Below are positions 45,957-58,198 of a stretch of DNA of 64,000 nucleotides, piece by piece. Source of the DNA: Hofstenia miamia. Lineage: Eukaryota; Xenacoelomorpha; Acoela. The DNA is taken from contig SCFE01000039.1 of the NCBI GenBank assembly GCA_004352715.1, positions 1,380,766-1,444,765 of the forward strand, given 5' to 3'. Position 1 is the first letter of the stretch, and each line of letters begins with the position of its first letter. A program made the translations under genes and the position numbers. The notes beneath the pieces are model-generated. The model made no database searches. It saw only the letters and a program-made list of their open reading frames with translations, and was not told where the DNA came from.

Positions 45957-47966
45957 ATGAATAAGTACATTGCTTGTATTTTGTCATTTTTATGTATTGT
46001 GAATTCAACTATCGCTTCTAGAAACATCACAAGTACATGCTTGGCAGACTTGCTTACCTTAAATAAATCAAGAGCGTTAGCATACTATTCTGATTCATTT
46101 GGAAAGTTTCCATCTGGAGTATTCTATGGAAACTTATTGTGGATTGGCTCGGTAAAGGAATGTCAAAATTCAAATCCACATGACATTCCTTGCAGAATGT
46201 GCTTACTACAAATGCCTATGACCAAGATAAATTTTTCAAAACCAGATGTGTGGTTTGGCGTTTGCATGCCTGATACCTGCAATGAGGAAGGTATTAAGAA
46301 CTATTATCTAAAAAATGGATCAATCAAGTATAACGCAACGTCAACTAACGCATTATGCGGAGTTAATCACAGCTTTTCAAATGGATCCTTAATAACAACT
46401 ATAATAATTTTGGCTATTCTGATATTAATAGTTTTTGGTACAGTACTTGACTTTTCATTATTTAAACTTGTCAAATCTAAAGTTAGCATGTCCAGCTTTG
46501 ATCTTGACTCCTTTTATTCAGAACATGATGTAGATTATTTAATCAATGAGCTCACGGTTACTACTTACGAACATTTAATTAAATCAAACTATGTTCTAAA
46601 ATTGCTGTGTGCATTTTCTTTAATCACTAACAGTAGGTTGCTTGTGAGAAGCAAGAGCAAAGTCTTCAAATACTTTCACTATATTGACTGTTTCAAAGTT
46701 TTGTTATTTGTTTGGTCTTCTTCAATAATAACTGTATTAAGACTGACTAACTGGGATGTGGACAATTATCCATACTTTATAAGCAACATTAAAGTTTTAA
46801 CGGAGTCGATGCATAACCCATTATTGACCCCCTTTTTAGCTGTTCCATTACCTATTGATGGATTCTACTTTGCATCAACTTTTCTCTTAACACATAATTT
46901 ATTAGAAGGGTTCTCTCGCAGTATTAAAACTTCCTTTGCAATATTTATTTACAAACTATTACGTTATTACATTGTTTACATTGCAGTTATATTAATAATT
47001 AGCAACATTTATACTGTGTTAGACTTTACAGATAATCCTCTTTGGAGACCAAGTACTGTTATTGGAAACCAAACTGTGCTAGATTACCTTTGCTCATTGA
47101 CTTTCTTAAATAGCCTCTTTGACGGCGGATCTTTCCTACCTTGGTCTTGGTTTTTATCTAATGTTGTGCTGTTCTATATAATTATTTTCATATTTTTAGC
47201 TTTCTTCTTCTTTAAATGCAATGATTGGATCTTAGTAACTACATTTGCTCTCACAATTATTTCTGCTTTTATTAACTTTATAATATGTTTACAAAGTGAT
47301 GTTCTGTACAATTTCGGTTTCATGATGGTGGAAACAGCAGATGTGAAGTTAGTGGACCAAATAGATACATATTTTAAAAGACCTTACTACCACTTAATAC
47401 CATTCTCTATTGGTATTAATGCCGCTGTGATTATACACAAATATAAGGATTCAGAAAATTCATTTTCAAAATACCAGAAAACATTCATTTTGTTAGTTTA
47501 TATATTTGCAACAATTGTTTCTTTGACTGCTTATTATCCTTTGAGAGTTTCGCCATCATTGAATAGCTATATTGTTGCTCTACATAACACACTGGCTTCA
47601 TTTGTCTGGAACATTAGTTTATTTATTTTAATCATTTCTTTCGAATACCAATGCATGCCAGATATTGTTCTTCAATTTTCAAACTGGTCAATTTGGAAAA
47701 TCTTGAGACGTGTTATTTTTTCAGCATTTCTTCTAGAACCAGCAATAGCCTATGTTGTCATAGCAACGAACTTAGCACCTTTATCTTATTCCGCATTAAA
47801 TGCTGGCATTTTAACGATAGGATTTACTATAATTTCCCTGATATTTGGATTCATACTTTATTTTACTGTACAAGCACCTCTTACAACATTTTTTAAGCTA
47901 AATTATTCTCATAGAGGCGATCAATCAGTCATCCAATGCACTCGAAAACGGAAATTTGGACAATAG
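45957..47966 (+). CDS. NRF-6-like membrane acyltransferase (nose resistant to fluoxetine family), one exon
   Basis: An intact 669-residue frame from ATG 45957; the family start fits because a signal peptide follows at once (about residues 1-20). Residues about 25-137 form the extracellular NRF domain, with cysteines at 28, 69, 79, 82, 103, 108 and 134 and the words FPSGVFYGN and VWFGVCMPDTC. A membrane segment (145-166) leads into an acyltransferase-3 domain (about 238-635) with roughly ten more membrane spans, including LPIDGFYFASTFLL, LPWSWFLSNVVLFY and RPYYHLIPFSIGI. Family members handle lipids or small molecules in gut and epidermis; the substrate is unknown here. The segment that normally ends in Gly-His (S..WVI.GHT) reads FKVLLFVWSSSIITVL with no histidine, so catalysis may be lost or altered. 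No intron was needed. Confidence 0.87.
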   Translation: MNKYIACILSFLCIVNSTIASRNITSTCLADLLTLNKSRALAYYSDSFGKFPSGVFYGNLLWIGSVKECQNSNPHDIPCRMCLLQMPMTKINFSKPDVWFGVCMPDTCNEEGIKNYYLKNGSIKYNATSTNALCGVNHSFSNGSLITTIIILAILILIVFGTVLDFSLFKLVKSKVSMSSFDLDSFYSEHDVDYLINELTVTTYEHLIKSNYVLKLLCAFSLITNSRLLVRSKSKVFKYFHYIDCFKVLLFVWSSSIITVLRLTNWDVDNYPYFISNIKVLTESMHNPLLTPFLAVPLPIDGFYFASTFLLTHNLLEGFSRSIKTSFAIFIYKLLRYYIVYIAVILIISNIYTVLDFTDNPLWRPSTVIGNQTVLDYLCSLTFLNSLFDGGSFLPWSWFLSNVVLFYIIIFIFLAFFFFKCNDWILVTTFALTIISAFINFIICLQSDVLYNFGFMMVETADVKLVDQIDTYFKRPYYHLIPFSIGINAAVIIHKYKDSENSFSKYQKTFILLVYIFATIVSLTAYYPLRVSPSLNSYIVALHNTLASFVWNISLFILIISFEYQCMPDIVLQFSNWSIWKILRRVIFSAFLLEPAIAYVVIATNLAPLSYSALNAGILTIGFTIISLIFGFILYFTVQAPLTTFFKLNYSHRGDQSVIQCTRKRKFGQ

Positions 47967-49679
47967 AATTTTGTATGGTGCATTTTGCTTCAATGAATAT
48001 CAAAAGATTTTTTGAAAAAATGTCAATTTACAGTTCCTAACTACACGGCTACAAATCATTGATTTTTCAATGTCAGGTTCCTGTAATCTATTCAGCACAT
48101 TTTACACCTTTGCTAACTTTAGTGAAATTTTAAGAAGAGTGCTTCAGCGAAATATATACTGCCATGATAAGCTTTATTCATTAATTTAAACTAAGCACAT
48201 CTTAAAACAAATTTTAAAAATTTATAGAGATGTGAAATACATCACTTTCAAGGCTCATTTTTTATACAAGTGAAAAGAATGACATTCTTGTATTAAATAA
48301 CGCTGCAGGCAATTAGTTTAAAATTCCATACAAAAACACGCCCACATGGCAATCGAAATTACAGTTAAATGTCACATTGGTGAAAACAAAATAAAAAATT
48401 CATATATTAGTAATGAAAATTTTAATGATTATTTAAGGAAAGGGTAATTAATTATTTTAAATTTTCACTTCTCTATCAATGAGCGAAACTTTTGCACAAT
48501 TTAATAATAGTGTACAAAAAATCATAACTTTTGAAATGATATTATTATTAAAAATGTGTAAATGACTCATCACAACAATAAATTACAATTTTTAAAACAT
48601 GTTAGTGCACAATTTGAAACATTTTCTGGATGCTACGATTTTTCGAAATATAAATTCTACTGCTCTAAGCATAGGGATCAAAATGTGAAAAAAATTACAC
48701 CACAATTTCAAAATATGCGATTGAAACAATAATTGAGTAGTTTTATGAAATGTAAATTTAAAGGCCCTAATCATAGAAAAACTAAACAAATTTTGTAAAA
48801 GATTTATCTTTAAAATTACAAATGAAAAAAGGGTCAATACATTCCTCAATGAGTACATTCAGCATCATTTAAAGCAAGTTGTTTGTAGTATTATAAATCA
48901 GCATAAAATAGCTTTTGTACCCTCCCTTTAAAAATTTTAAAATTAATGCAAAACTGAGCATCATTGTCACTGCATGCATGTATATAGATTTCGCCTATAA
49001 GCCTTTCATATTAACAAAAATTGAAATCGAAATAATTACTTTTCTTAATCAATTATTCATGCAAATTGTCCATTATTTTGTATTAAGTTAGGCCTAATTG
49101 ATACAGGCATTTTGCGAGAAATTATTATGGTTAGGGTATACAAAACATTAAGGTTTGTTGTCATGGGCTTTAGATCGTCTTTTTGTCTGAACAGTAGATA
49201 TTGAAAGTTTTTCTAAGATAAAAGAGTTAATATTTTCATCAACTTCAAGCACAGGAAAAGTTTTCCTTACAAATGTAGGGGAGCACAGATACTCATACAC
49301 AAGTCCATATCCCAGAAGTTAACTACGTCCTAGTAGACTTGCAGAAAGTTTTTTGCAAATGTGGACAAAGCTGAATCGTTTAAGACACACAGTGCTGATT
49401 AGAGCATGCACTTTTTTTCAATGCTTCAATGTTTACTGAAGTTCTATCATTTATAATTATTTCGAGAAAGATCAACATATAATACTTTTAAAACACCTGT
49501 TCGTAAACAAACATTAAAATAAAAATAATAAGTAACAGTTCTTTGACGATGAGTCCTAGATGGGTTTCATCAGTAAAAATCATAGCAGCTAGTAAACTTT
49601 ATTTGTAATTTTCATCATAATTAGCTACCAAAAAATTTCTCAATTTTTTTAATATTATTTATAAAAATTTTTGAAAGTG

Positions 49680-49710
<31 letters not shown>

Positions 49711-50436
49711 CCGGGCTGTTTCTAACATACGTTTTCGCATGTACAGTAGTGTACTTTATCTTCCGTTAATTGAACATCAGCGTTGTTCTGTACAAGCAAC
49801 AATAATAATTCTTTTAGTTGGTTTAGTGAGGTATATTGCAAAATTTTCATTATTTTTTCTGACTGATGTATCATATAATCATATAATTATTATGATTATT
49901 AATAATTTTGATTGCAATACAATAATTAAAATCATTGTTTTAGTGAAATTGATATGAATATTGCAGGATGTCCCTAAATAGAATGGGTTGAAGAGCTATG
50001 ATTCCTTACCCCATTGGCTTCATCCCTTCGTCATACAACCATAGGTATTGGTTAATCATATTCTATTTTTTGATGGAGATAAATATGTTTGTCCTCGTGA
50101 CCAAATACATTTATTTAACGGAAAAAACCTTTACAAGTCTTACATACGTCAGCTGAAATTGTATGCATTTAATCATCTGGTTGGAAATTTCAAATAAATA
50201 CAAAATTGCCCTATCTATAAATATAGTGACATCTGCAGAAATACAAATCAGAATTTAATGCATTACAGCTTGCAATGCTTATTATTAAAAGAACATATTT
50301 GATTGGCTTTCATTCATATTATTTTTACAGCAAGTTGTTGACTAGAAACAAGCAAATTTATAACATGTTTCTCTGATATTCAGTATTGTTTTCATTAAAT
50401 CTGGTCCTTGTTATTAAATAGCTAAAAAAATGGTTG
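47967..50436. other. Intergenic between acyltransferase and sHSP genes
   Basis: No recognised gene. A (TA)n tract lies at 49680-49707, and a mariner-like word CAGGATGTCCC starts near 49965. A pair of imperfect direct repeats of about 60 bp occurs around 48640-48790. AATAAA near 48575 could serve the acyltransferase transcript but is 600 bp away. Confidence 0.5.
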
Positions 50437-50444
50437 TATATAAG
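50437..50444 (+). promoter_or_regulatory. TATA box of the sHSP gene
   Basis: TATATAAG lies 50 bases upstream of the ATG, leaving room for a start site near 50467 (CATCACACAAC). A reverse CCAAT box (ATTGG) lies near 50303. I could not find a clean three-unit heat shock element in the 200 bases upstream. Confidence 0.65.
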
Positions 50445-50493
50445 AGTGTGAAAATATTGGAACCATCACACAACAACGTATTAGATTACTGCC

Positions 50494-51006
50494 ATGGACC
50501 GAACGTTAGACATTTTCGCTGCTGATCCATTTTTCTCAGGGTTGAAAAGCTCAAGAGCTCAGCCATTTTTTAACGTTCCTGAGCTTGAAATGTTTTCTAG
50601 CTTAGCAGACGAACTACAACAACTTGAAGAAACTAAGCAGGAACAAAATCGGTTAATGAACACATTGAAACAGAAATTGTTTACCAATTTGTCTTCAGAC
50701 AACAAAGAGGATCCTACTAGTTGGCAAGCATGCTTAGATGTTACAGGTTATAGGCCTGATGAGCTTAAAGTCAGTGTTAATGGCAGATTTGTTACTGTTG
50801 AAGGGGAGCACATGACTGACACAGAAAACCACTATAAGAAAATGGAGTTTCGACGAAAGTTCACTCTCTCAGATAACGTAATTGTTGAAAGTTTAAAAAC
50901 AACGCTTTCACCGGAAGGCCTCATGATGCTGAAAGCAGACAAACGTGTTATAACACCATCACCTCAGAAGACAACCAACATTCCTGTCAAATTCACAGAA
51001 TCTTAA
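50494..51006 (+). CDS. Small heat shock protein (alpha-crystallin/HSP20 family), one exon
   Basis: An intact 170-residue frame; the start GCCATGG is a strong initiation context. Residues 1-30 are aromatic and Phe-rich (DPFFSGL, QPFFNVPE). Residues 31-62 form a probable coiled coil (LADELQQLEETKQEQNRL). Residues about 76-150 are the alpha-crystallin domain: WQACLDVTGYRPDELKVSV, VTVEGEH, the conserved EFRRKFTL with the dimer-interface arginine, and LSPEGLMMLKADK. Residues 163-165 give the C-terminal I-x-V motif (NIPVKF) used for oligomer contacts. These proteins hold unfolding proteins in the cytosol for refolding. The lack of an intron is common in this family. It lies 2.5 kb downstream of the acyltransferase gene on the same strand, with no functional link apparent. 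Confidence 0.93.
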   Translation: MDRTLDIFAADPFFSGLKSSRAQPFFNVPELEMFSSLADELQQLEETKQEQNRLMNTLKQKLFTNLSSDNKEDPTSWQACLDVTGYRPDELKVSVNGRFVTVEGEHMTDTENHYKKMEFRRKFTLSDNVIVESLKTTLSPEGLMMLKADKRVITPSPQKTTNIPVKFTES

Positions 51007-51077
51007 TATGCATTGATTTGTTTTTCTAAAGTAGATAAAATATAAAATTTTAATCTTTGTTCATATTTCAAACATGA

Positions 51078-51083
51078 AATAAA
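51078..51083 (+). terminator. Poly(A) signal AATAAA of the sHSP gene
   Basis: AATAAA (within GAAATAAAAC) lies about 72 bases after the TAA stop, at a typical distance for a compact 3'UTR. Confidence 0.65.
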
Positions 51084-52661
51084 ACTTATGAGTACATTTA
51101 TATTACTCTTAGTGAATTTTGAAAATCCTGTAATTCTTGCAAAAAGTTTCTAGCATGCTACTCGTTTCTATTTTACAAAAACAAACAATATTTTAATTGT
51201 CCTAATTATTCATTATAAAACTAACTGTTTTTTCTTAAAACTTAGTTTTGCCGTTAAGCTATGTATGACGAATTTGTTATTCGTTAATCAAGTGTTAATA
51301 AGAGTACGATTTTATCTGGTAATTGTGGAAATTTAGTACCAATGACTAATTCATTGTTAGTTTAATTGAAAGAACTAAACAAATAGTAATGTTTCTCATA
51401 TTTAAGTAGCTGGTACAGTTGCATCTTTCCATAGATGATTCAAGAGGTAAATTGTGTCAAGGGTCTAACATATTAACATAACTGCGGAGAGAGTAAATCT
51501 AAAGATGGTAAATTACATTCATAATTTAGGGTTGCTTGAGTAAGCGAGGTTGTTTAAGCAACCAAGAGTTTGACTGTTTGAAGCCTTTCATAAGATTTAT
51601 AATTAATAGTAAAATTTGCTTTCGCTTTGAATCATTGATATTTTTTAACACAAAAGTACACTTGAAAAGTGAAATATTCGTCGAAATTATTACATGTGAT
51701 AGATGAAATTACTTCGTATTCCCATTTTTTAAAAAAATTTATATTAAATTGCTATGTAACTCTTCAGTAAGAAGGCCTCAGTACTCTTCTATTTTTCAAT
51801 TTAAATTATTTGGCAATTGCCAATCAATTTATTTCATGCAATAAACTGCTTCTAAAGCCATTACGTAATGCATATTACAGGCAAGATCTCTTTAGTGTTT
51901 TAATGATATGTGCAGCGCATTCACCTGGTTAACATTTTACAATGGCAGCAAAGTTGACCCGACCGTCCAGATGAGTCGACCAGCAAACATCAATTAAGCA
52001 CATTATGGTGTCAACACGTAAAATGCTGTTAACAAAAATTTATATATATAAGAAAAAAACTAATATCATTCGGATTAGGTTCAAGCTGATTTTTTGAAAA
52101 CTAAACGGATTGAGTTAAGGTTGAAAAAAACAGATTTTTTCATGAGATATAATTATGCTGTAATGTGTATCATCTCAAGGACGTTTCAACTTGAGGTTAT
52201 AGATTGTTTATGGGACAACCTTTATCGTTTTTACACGTGATTGTTTTAGAAATTCGGATTGAATTTGGTTAAAATATTTATCATTACTATTGTGCTACAT
52301 AGAAATACTTGCACCTTCACACGAATTGGAACATTTGTAAATCTGATTTTTACGAAAAATACTCGTTTTTGTGAAGGCATTTATGACAACATTTTGTCGG
52401 CTAATCAAACATATAATTTTAATTGCATGATTAATGCCGGCTTGTCCAAACCACACTATGCCACAGCACATGTTATGTGGTGTGAAATATTAACTTGTTG
52501 GGAATTCTCGCGGGGATTTGTGGGACAAGAATTTTTGAAGATAGCCTTAGTATTTCTAAAAATATCAAATTTCAAACTTTAGAAAATGGCCTCACAGAGT
52601 ATGACTATGGTGAAGATAGTTATTAACTTGTAAAATTTTATTATAATGTTATATATTTTAA
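51084..52661. other. Intergenic, no recognised gene
   Basis: AT-rich sequence. An open frame at 52259-52582 (+) contains several cysteines but matches nothing I know and starts at a non-ATG codon. Confidence 0.5.
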
Positions 52662-53208
52662 CATAGGGCTATTCAGAAGTAACGCCACAACTTTGAATTA
52701 AAAATTCTGCAAATTGGTTACAACAACAGTTAAACAAAGACCAACTATCGGATTAATTTAGGAATTGTTTTAAAATAGATTTAATGTACTAAACGCATTA
52801 GTAATTAATTTTATTAAATTTATTAAATTTGAACAAATCAAAATTATTTCAATTATTCGCTGTTATTTGTTTACTAAAAATACACTCTTTAAATCCCAGC
52901 TCTCTAAATATAAACGTTGGAAAGACAAGAGTTCTATTATTAGTTACTGTAAACTTTTTTGCGTATTTTGAACAAAATAAGATTTGAAAAGCATCCATGT
53001 GGCGGTATGTGGATTTATCAATTATAATTTTTAATAAATTTAATTAAATTAATTTTCAAAGCGTTTAGTATTTGATAATGATTTAAAACAATTTCTAAAT
53101 TAAGCCCATAATATGCTTTACAATTTCCCGTCTCTGTTTAATTGCTATTGTTAGCCGACAAGCCGAATTTTTAATTCAAAGTTGTAGTGTTTTTTCTTAA
53201 TAACTATG
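52662..53208. mobile_element. Foldback element with long inverted repeats (about 170-bp arms)
   Basis: The left arm begins CATAGGGCTATTCAGAAGTA and contains CACAACTTTGAATTAAAAA, TTAGGAATTGTTTTAAA and TACTAAACGCATTAG. The right arm carries the complements of these in reverse order (for example TTTTTAATTCAAAGTTGTAG and CTAAACGC within CAAAGCGTTTAGTA). Arms span roughly 52662-52840 and 53030-53208, with an unpaired centre of about 190 bp. There is no coding sequence. The end word TATTCAGAAGTAACGCC resembles mariner-type ends, but the family is not certain. Confidence 0.78.
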
Positions 53209-53539
53209 TACACATTAAAATATACATAAAATCTTGCGTCTACAAACGCTTTGTATTGAAATATTGCCGAATAGTTTTGTAAAAAAATTGGCTATAGGGA
53301 TTTATGGCGCAAATTTTTATTACTGTGTTTTAGTATGGGACTTGTGGTGAGGATTTGTAGGTGTGGGGTGTGGGGCCAAAAATTTCACCGTTTGGCAAAA
53401 TCGTTAATAGATCGTTTTTCTTAAGAAATTTCCTGAGTTTTCCAAATTGCCATATCTTAGACCTCGTATAGAAATATGCCAAGCTTTCATAGTGCAAATA
53501 TTCATCCACGTGCTTGCATTCAACACATGCTCTTAACTA

Positions 53540-53625
53540 AAATACCGATTCATTTTTTTGGAAGATACCGCGGTATCGATATTTATCGGTATCATCAAAA
53601 TCCACGTTATCGGTTTTGCGATCGG
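53540..53625. repeat. Cluster of ATACCG/TATCGGT words with a perfect 14-bp palindrome
   Basis: AATACCGATT, GATACCGCGGTATC, TATCGGTATC, TTATCGGTTTTGCGATCGG occur within about 85 bases. Such self-complementary motifs are common in sub-terminal regions of hAT elements; no terminus was identified. Confidence 0.5.
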
Positions 53626-54737
53626 TGTACAGCTGGAACCTACAGATGAGTAAACATTGAATATTCAAATGCATGCTACGCCCACCAGAAATGCATTTAT
53701 TTGTATGTATACAGGACGCCACGTATCTACATAAATGAACGATGTAATTATGCTGTGAATAAGTAATGCCTACTCCAGTTCTCAATTATGTTATATTATT
53801 ATGTACAAAGACTTTTTGAAATACCTGTCAATGAATTTCTCAACAATAATGAAGTGCTTGCAAGCAAATTCAACAACAAATACATTCTGGTGTTGGGAAT
53901 GAAAGAAACATAATTGCTTTAAAAAACCAAAAAAAGAATATTCTGAAGAATATAACAAATAGTGTTACAAATGCACAGAAAAATTAGTAGCACCAACTGG
54001 TGGCAATGACGTGACTCAATTTCAATGATTGGATAAGTCTTTTTATCAATTGAATGTCTCAGTTTTGATATTCCATTTTTTACAATATTTTCGAAAGATC
54101 CTAATATCTTTCAGCTCACCGAGAGGATAAATGTGCTTGGTTAAGCAAAAATCATGCTGATACATAATTTAGGGCATGGTTAATTATCACGAATCAACAA
54201 TGTGTTTAGAATAGGTTTTTCAGATAATGAATTCTTGTTACAAACAAGGATGGTAAAATGTGCTAAAAACGTGGCGCAAATTTTATCATCTGGAAAATAT
54301 AACCAGTCAACCATCGCCATTTTTATCTGATGTAACCCGAGAGCCAATTGAAAAATGTGTATGATGTACAGTGTGTGCATGCTTTTAAAAAGAGTTCAAT
54401 GCTAATCAGTGGTGCGATTATGTTATGGTATCATACCACTAAGTACAACATTAAGGATACCATAATGGCATTGTAGAAATAAAATTATAGCCAATATTGA
54501 AGGCAAACTTAATAATATAGTTATAACGGATATCCATAAATTTATTGTTACATATACAAAAATTATATTGAGTTTCAAAAAAAAATCTTAACTTTAATGC
54601 CATATATCTTATATTTATTAAATGAGTAAATACTTACTTTACAAATATTTTGAACCAAAAAGTTTCTGACAAGTTAATAACTTTTCAGTGTTGCAAAAGC
54701 TTAGTAGGCAGCTTCAGTAAATTGTTAATAAATACTA

Positions 54738-55075
54738 AGGATCAGTGTTTCGAGTACTCGGATTGCTACGAAATCTAACTCGAATAAGCTTGCAAAACTT
54801 GATCATCAAAACTTGAATTCGAACTCGCAAACACTTTAAAATTTTCAATGATTTTCAATTTCTTTATTAATCTCAAATAACTATTTTTAGCTTAGAAAAC
54901 TCAAATTCTTGTCAAACTAATGTTTTTTAACCTAAGAAAGTAGAAATTATAAAAAACTCAATCGAACTCGGAATTTCAATAAAACAATACACAAACTCAA
55001 TGAGTAAGAACTCGAACGCAGTCTGTGTAATTCGAACTCGACTTAAAAACTTTCCTAAGGATGTTACCCGATTGT
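54738..55075 (+). repeat. Three-copy dispersed repeat, copy A
   Basis: Starts near CAGTGTTTCGAGTACTCGG and shares with the copies at 60520 and 60935 a fixed order of words: a xCTCxGAATGCTA-like start, AACTTGAxxTTGATCA, CTTTAAAATTTTCAAT, TTTCTTTATTAA, ATTTTTAGC and a GACTTAAAAA end. Non-coding. Confidence 0.65.
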
Positions 55076-56864
55076 AGTAGGAGTTTATTAGAGATTGCAA
55101 TCATATACTGACAATTAATTTCATTTCCTATTTTAAACATTTGTGCATAGCAAAGCGTGATTTATTGGAAAACAAACCAATTTTGTTGGATTTTCAAGTT
55201 GATAGCACCTTGCAGCTTTAACATTGAAAAATTTGAATTTTTGTAATATGGAAATAGGTTGTCAAATAAGGCCATGTCGGATTCAGACTCACAAGCGAGT
55301 CTCTCAATCCCCAATGCATGAAGTAAATTACACCATGCTGCTTAAAAAGTTTCTAAACCTTATAGCAATATGCTTAACACAAGACCTTTTATAGAAATGA
55401 AGAATGTACATTAATTTGATAACTATGAAGCAAAATGCAATAGGATTTTATTTTTTTCACAGTTAGTTTTTCAACAGAGGTTAGAATTCCTCATCTTGAG
55501 AAAATTTTGAGAAGATCAACAAAAATTATAATTTTTCTCTTAGACTATGAGCCTAAATGGACAATACAAAAGCTGAAGGCCAAGTTTGTGCTGTACCTAA
55601 TAAATAATTTCCTGACACAAGAAAGTCAAATATGATAGTTTTGCTCCTTTTTTTCTTTTAGGAGCATTAGACTAATTTGATGACCTTCAGGCATATGCAA
55701 CATCTTTTTTAAAGTTAGAAGCAAAAAATTGCTGTGGCTAAGTTCTCATTGTAAATTCATTCTTTTATTAGGTAGAGTAGCAAAAGTATAATTGGGATGT
55801 ATTCTTGCTTTGCAAAACCAAAAATTATTATGGTAATTTAGCCTCTTGCAAACTTTAAATAAAATTATTTTACAGATTGGTATTAAGAAACAAGAACATA
55901 AGAGTTATCCCCCAGTTTGTTCTATGGAGTTTCTGATAGAGGTTATTTGATTAAATTAACTTCACTGTTTTTGTTTTAATGTTTCACATTAGTGTGGGTA
56001 AAAACACATAAGAATTTTACTTGTTGCAACAGAGTGCTATTAAACAATTTTGTATGCTTTGTAAATAAACTCTTTGAACTACCTAATGCTTTAAAAAATT
56101 CTTAAAATTTTAATGTAAGTATAATATAAAAATTGCATTTAAATTTAAAACCAAATATAACCAAACTGCATTAGTAAGTGGACATGTTAGAATATCAAAC
56201 AGTTTTTTAGAAAAAACAAATTTGTTTCAAAATTTATTAAATTCTTTTGAATGTATGAACTAAATTATTTACTGACAGAATGTGTTAACAGCTCTACATC
56301 CAAGGTAAATCTGCTTAGTAAGAAAATTTTTTGCAAATATGCACTGTTGATGGCACATGGGCCTATGCTCTCCATGGGGGCATAAACAATATAATTCGAG
56401 ATAATTAACAAATATGTATTAATTTTAAATTCTACACTATCTATGCTATATTTTGGTGCCTATTAACAAATTAGCAATTAAATTATTTATAAAACTTTAT
56501 ACTGAAGGATATGTTAATTGCTATTCAATATTTGTGGTGAATAAAGGCTAGCCATGAAACATTGAAGGTTTTTTAGTGACTAAAACCCTCTACAAAGAGC
56601 TCTAGCTTCAGATGCAACAATAAAGCTATCATGGATTTTCTTGAAAAATCATTTCACTAAAGATAGTCATTTTTCTGGTGTAAATGTCAAATATTATAGA
56701 GCTCATATCTATGTAAAAAATTCAATAAATCTCCCAAAGTGTTTAATAGTAAGAACATTGTGACAACTAAATTAATTTTTTTAATCAATTTTTAGCTTAA
56801 GAATAAAAAAATTAAAAATTTAGTTCAAAATCTTTAATGTTTTTTTACAGAGCACCCATTGGAA

Positions 56865-56866
<2 letters not shown>

Positions 56867-56917
<51 letters not shown>

Positions 56918-56920
56918 TAC
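56867..56920. repeat. (TA)n microsatellite, longest in the window
   Basis: About 50 bp of nearly perfect TA repeat. Confidence 0.97.
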
Positions 56921-57674
56921 TTTACAGTGAAATTTACTTAGCATAATAAAAACAATTTTTAAAAACTGCTTTCATACTTGCTCATAATTGGAGTACAGGC
57001 ATTCTATAATTCCTAGCTGTAAATATCAATTTAGTCATAGAAAATGAAATATTCATTAATGTAACCTTCATGTGGTTTTGAGGACTTTAAATATGATCAA
57101 AACAATTTACATTGATACTAGAAATGATAAATTGAAAGGTTTCATTATTCTTTTGAAAAATAATTCATCAAATTGGTATAAATTTTTTAGTTCTGAGGAA
57201 TCCAACATTTAGATATTCACAAGCACATGCCATCCATCGGTTTTTTGATAAAGTTCAAATTAATAAATGATTCCTTTCTTCATTGGAAAATGTAGTTTGA
57301 TTTAATATTGTACTCTATAATTTATTTTCTGATGAAAAAATTATTTACTTTTTTGTAGTGTTGCTCATCAAAATAAGAGTAAGGGTCAATTATTATTATA
57401 TGCCTATGTATTACGATTATAGCAAGTTATGCATTGTATGGAATTAACTTTTTTCTTCAATTGATGAATCCATAATCGTTTTTGTATTCTCCATAATGCA
57501 GAGTTTAATAATTTTATTAATGAATCAGAAGCATTCCTCTGACAATATGCAGATTATGACATCTTAACACAACTCATTATTCATAAAAATAACAGCAGTT
57601 TGTGTAGTGGGTAGTCATGACTAGAGATTCATTACCATCAAAAGTAAAAAATTTATAAATCCATTTCCTAATAT

Positions 57675-57941
57675 CCCCTTTACACGTGACATGAGACATG
57701 CATGTCACGCGGTACAATTGTTAATTAATTTCATTCGAAAACATGCATGTCTCATGTTTTGAGTGTTTACACGGTGACACATGACATAAGACACTCGAGA
57801 AAATCAAAATCTTTTGAGATTCGAATCTTTTTCAAGTGCTCTACTTAACTAGTTGAATGTCGCGTGTTTTGGGTGTTTAGACGTGACATTCGCTCAGTGA
57901 AAACACAAGACATGCATGTCTCATGTCACGTGTAAACAGGG
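57675..57941. mobile_element. 267-bp MITE with long terminal inverted repeats
   Basis: The left end is CCCCTTTACACGTGACATGA. The complement of the right end is CCCTGTTTACACGTGACATG. Both go on through GAGACATGCATGTC, giving about 31 paired bases. Flanking TAT on both sides (57672-57674 and 57942-57944) may be the target duplication. Inside are further related words (GTGTTTACACGG, GTGTTTAGACG, ACATGCATGTCTCATG), so the whole element can fold. There is no coding capacity; the mobilising transposase is unknown. Confidence 0.85.
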
Positions 57942-58198
57942 TATAATTTGAGACGCTTATTCACAAATTATGTGGAAAAGTTAAGATAAATGTGTGGATA
58001 ATTGCATGAAAATTACAACAGTACATTAACAAACAATTATTCTATTGTGCATTAATTTGTGCAAGGAATTGTTAAGTGCAACAAAACTGCCATAACCATG
58101 TGATGGTGTGCTACACTAATATTACGAATATTCTAGAAGTTATAGATAAATATTAAATAATATTTCAATTGATTGCAAATAGATTTACTGTAAATAAA

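Larger units (their letters stand above)
53209..57674. other. Gene-poor region with scattered repeats
   Basis: No convincing coding sequence. It contains the palindrome GATACCGCGGTATC at 53564-53577 within a cluster of GATACCG/TATCGG words (53540-53625), a copy of the three-copy repeat at 54738-55075, and the longest TA tract of the window at 56867-56920. Confidence 0.5.

Noticed and set aside
52259-52582. 107-codon cysteine-containing plus frame as a secreted protein
   Set aside because: Starts at a non-ATG codon, no signal peptide and no recognisable domain.
57800-57830. GATTCGAATC as a tRNA T-loop
   Set aside because: No acceptor or anticodon stems nearby; it lies inside the MITE.
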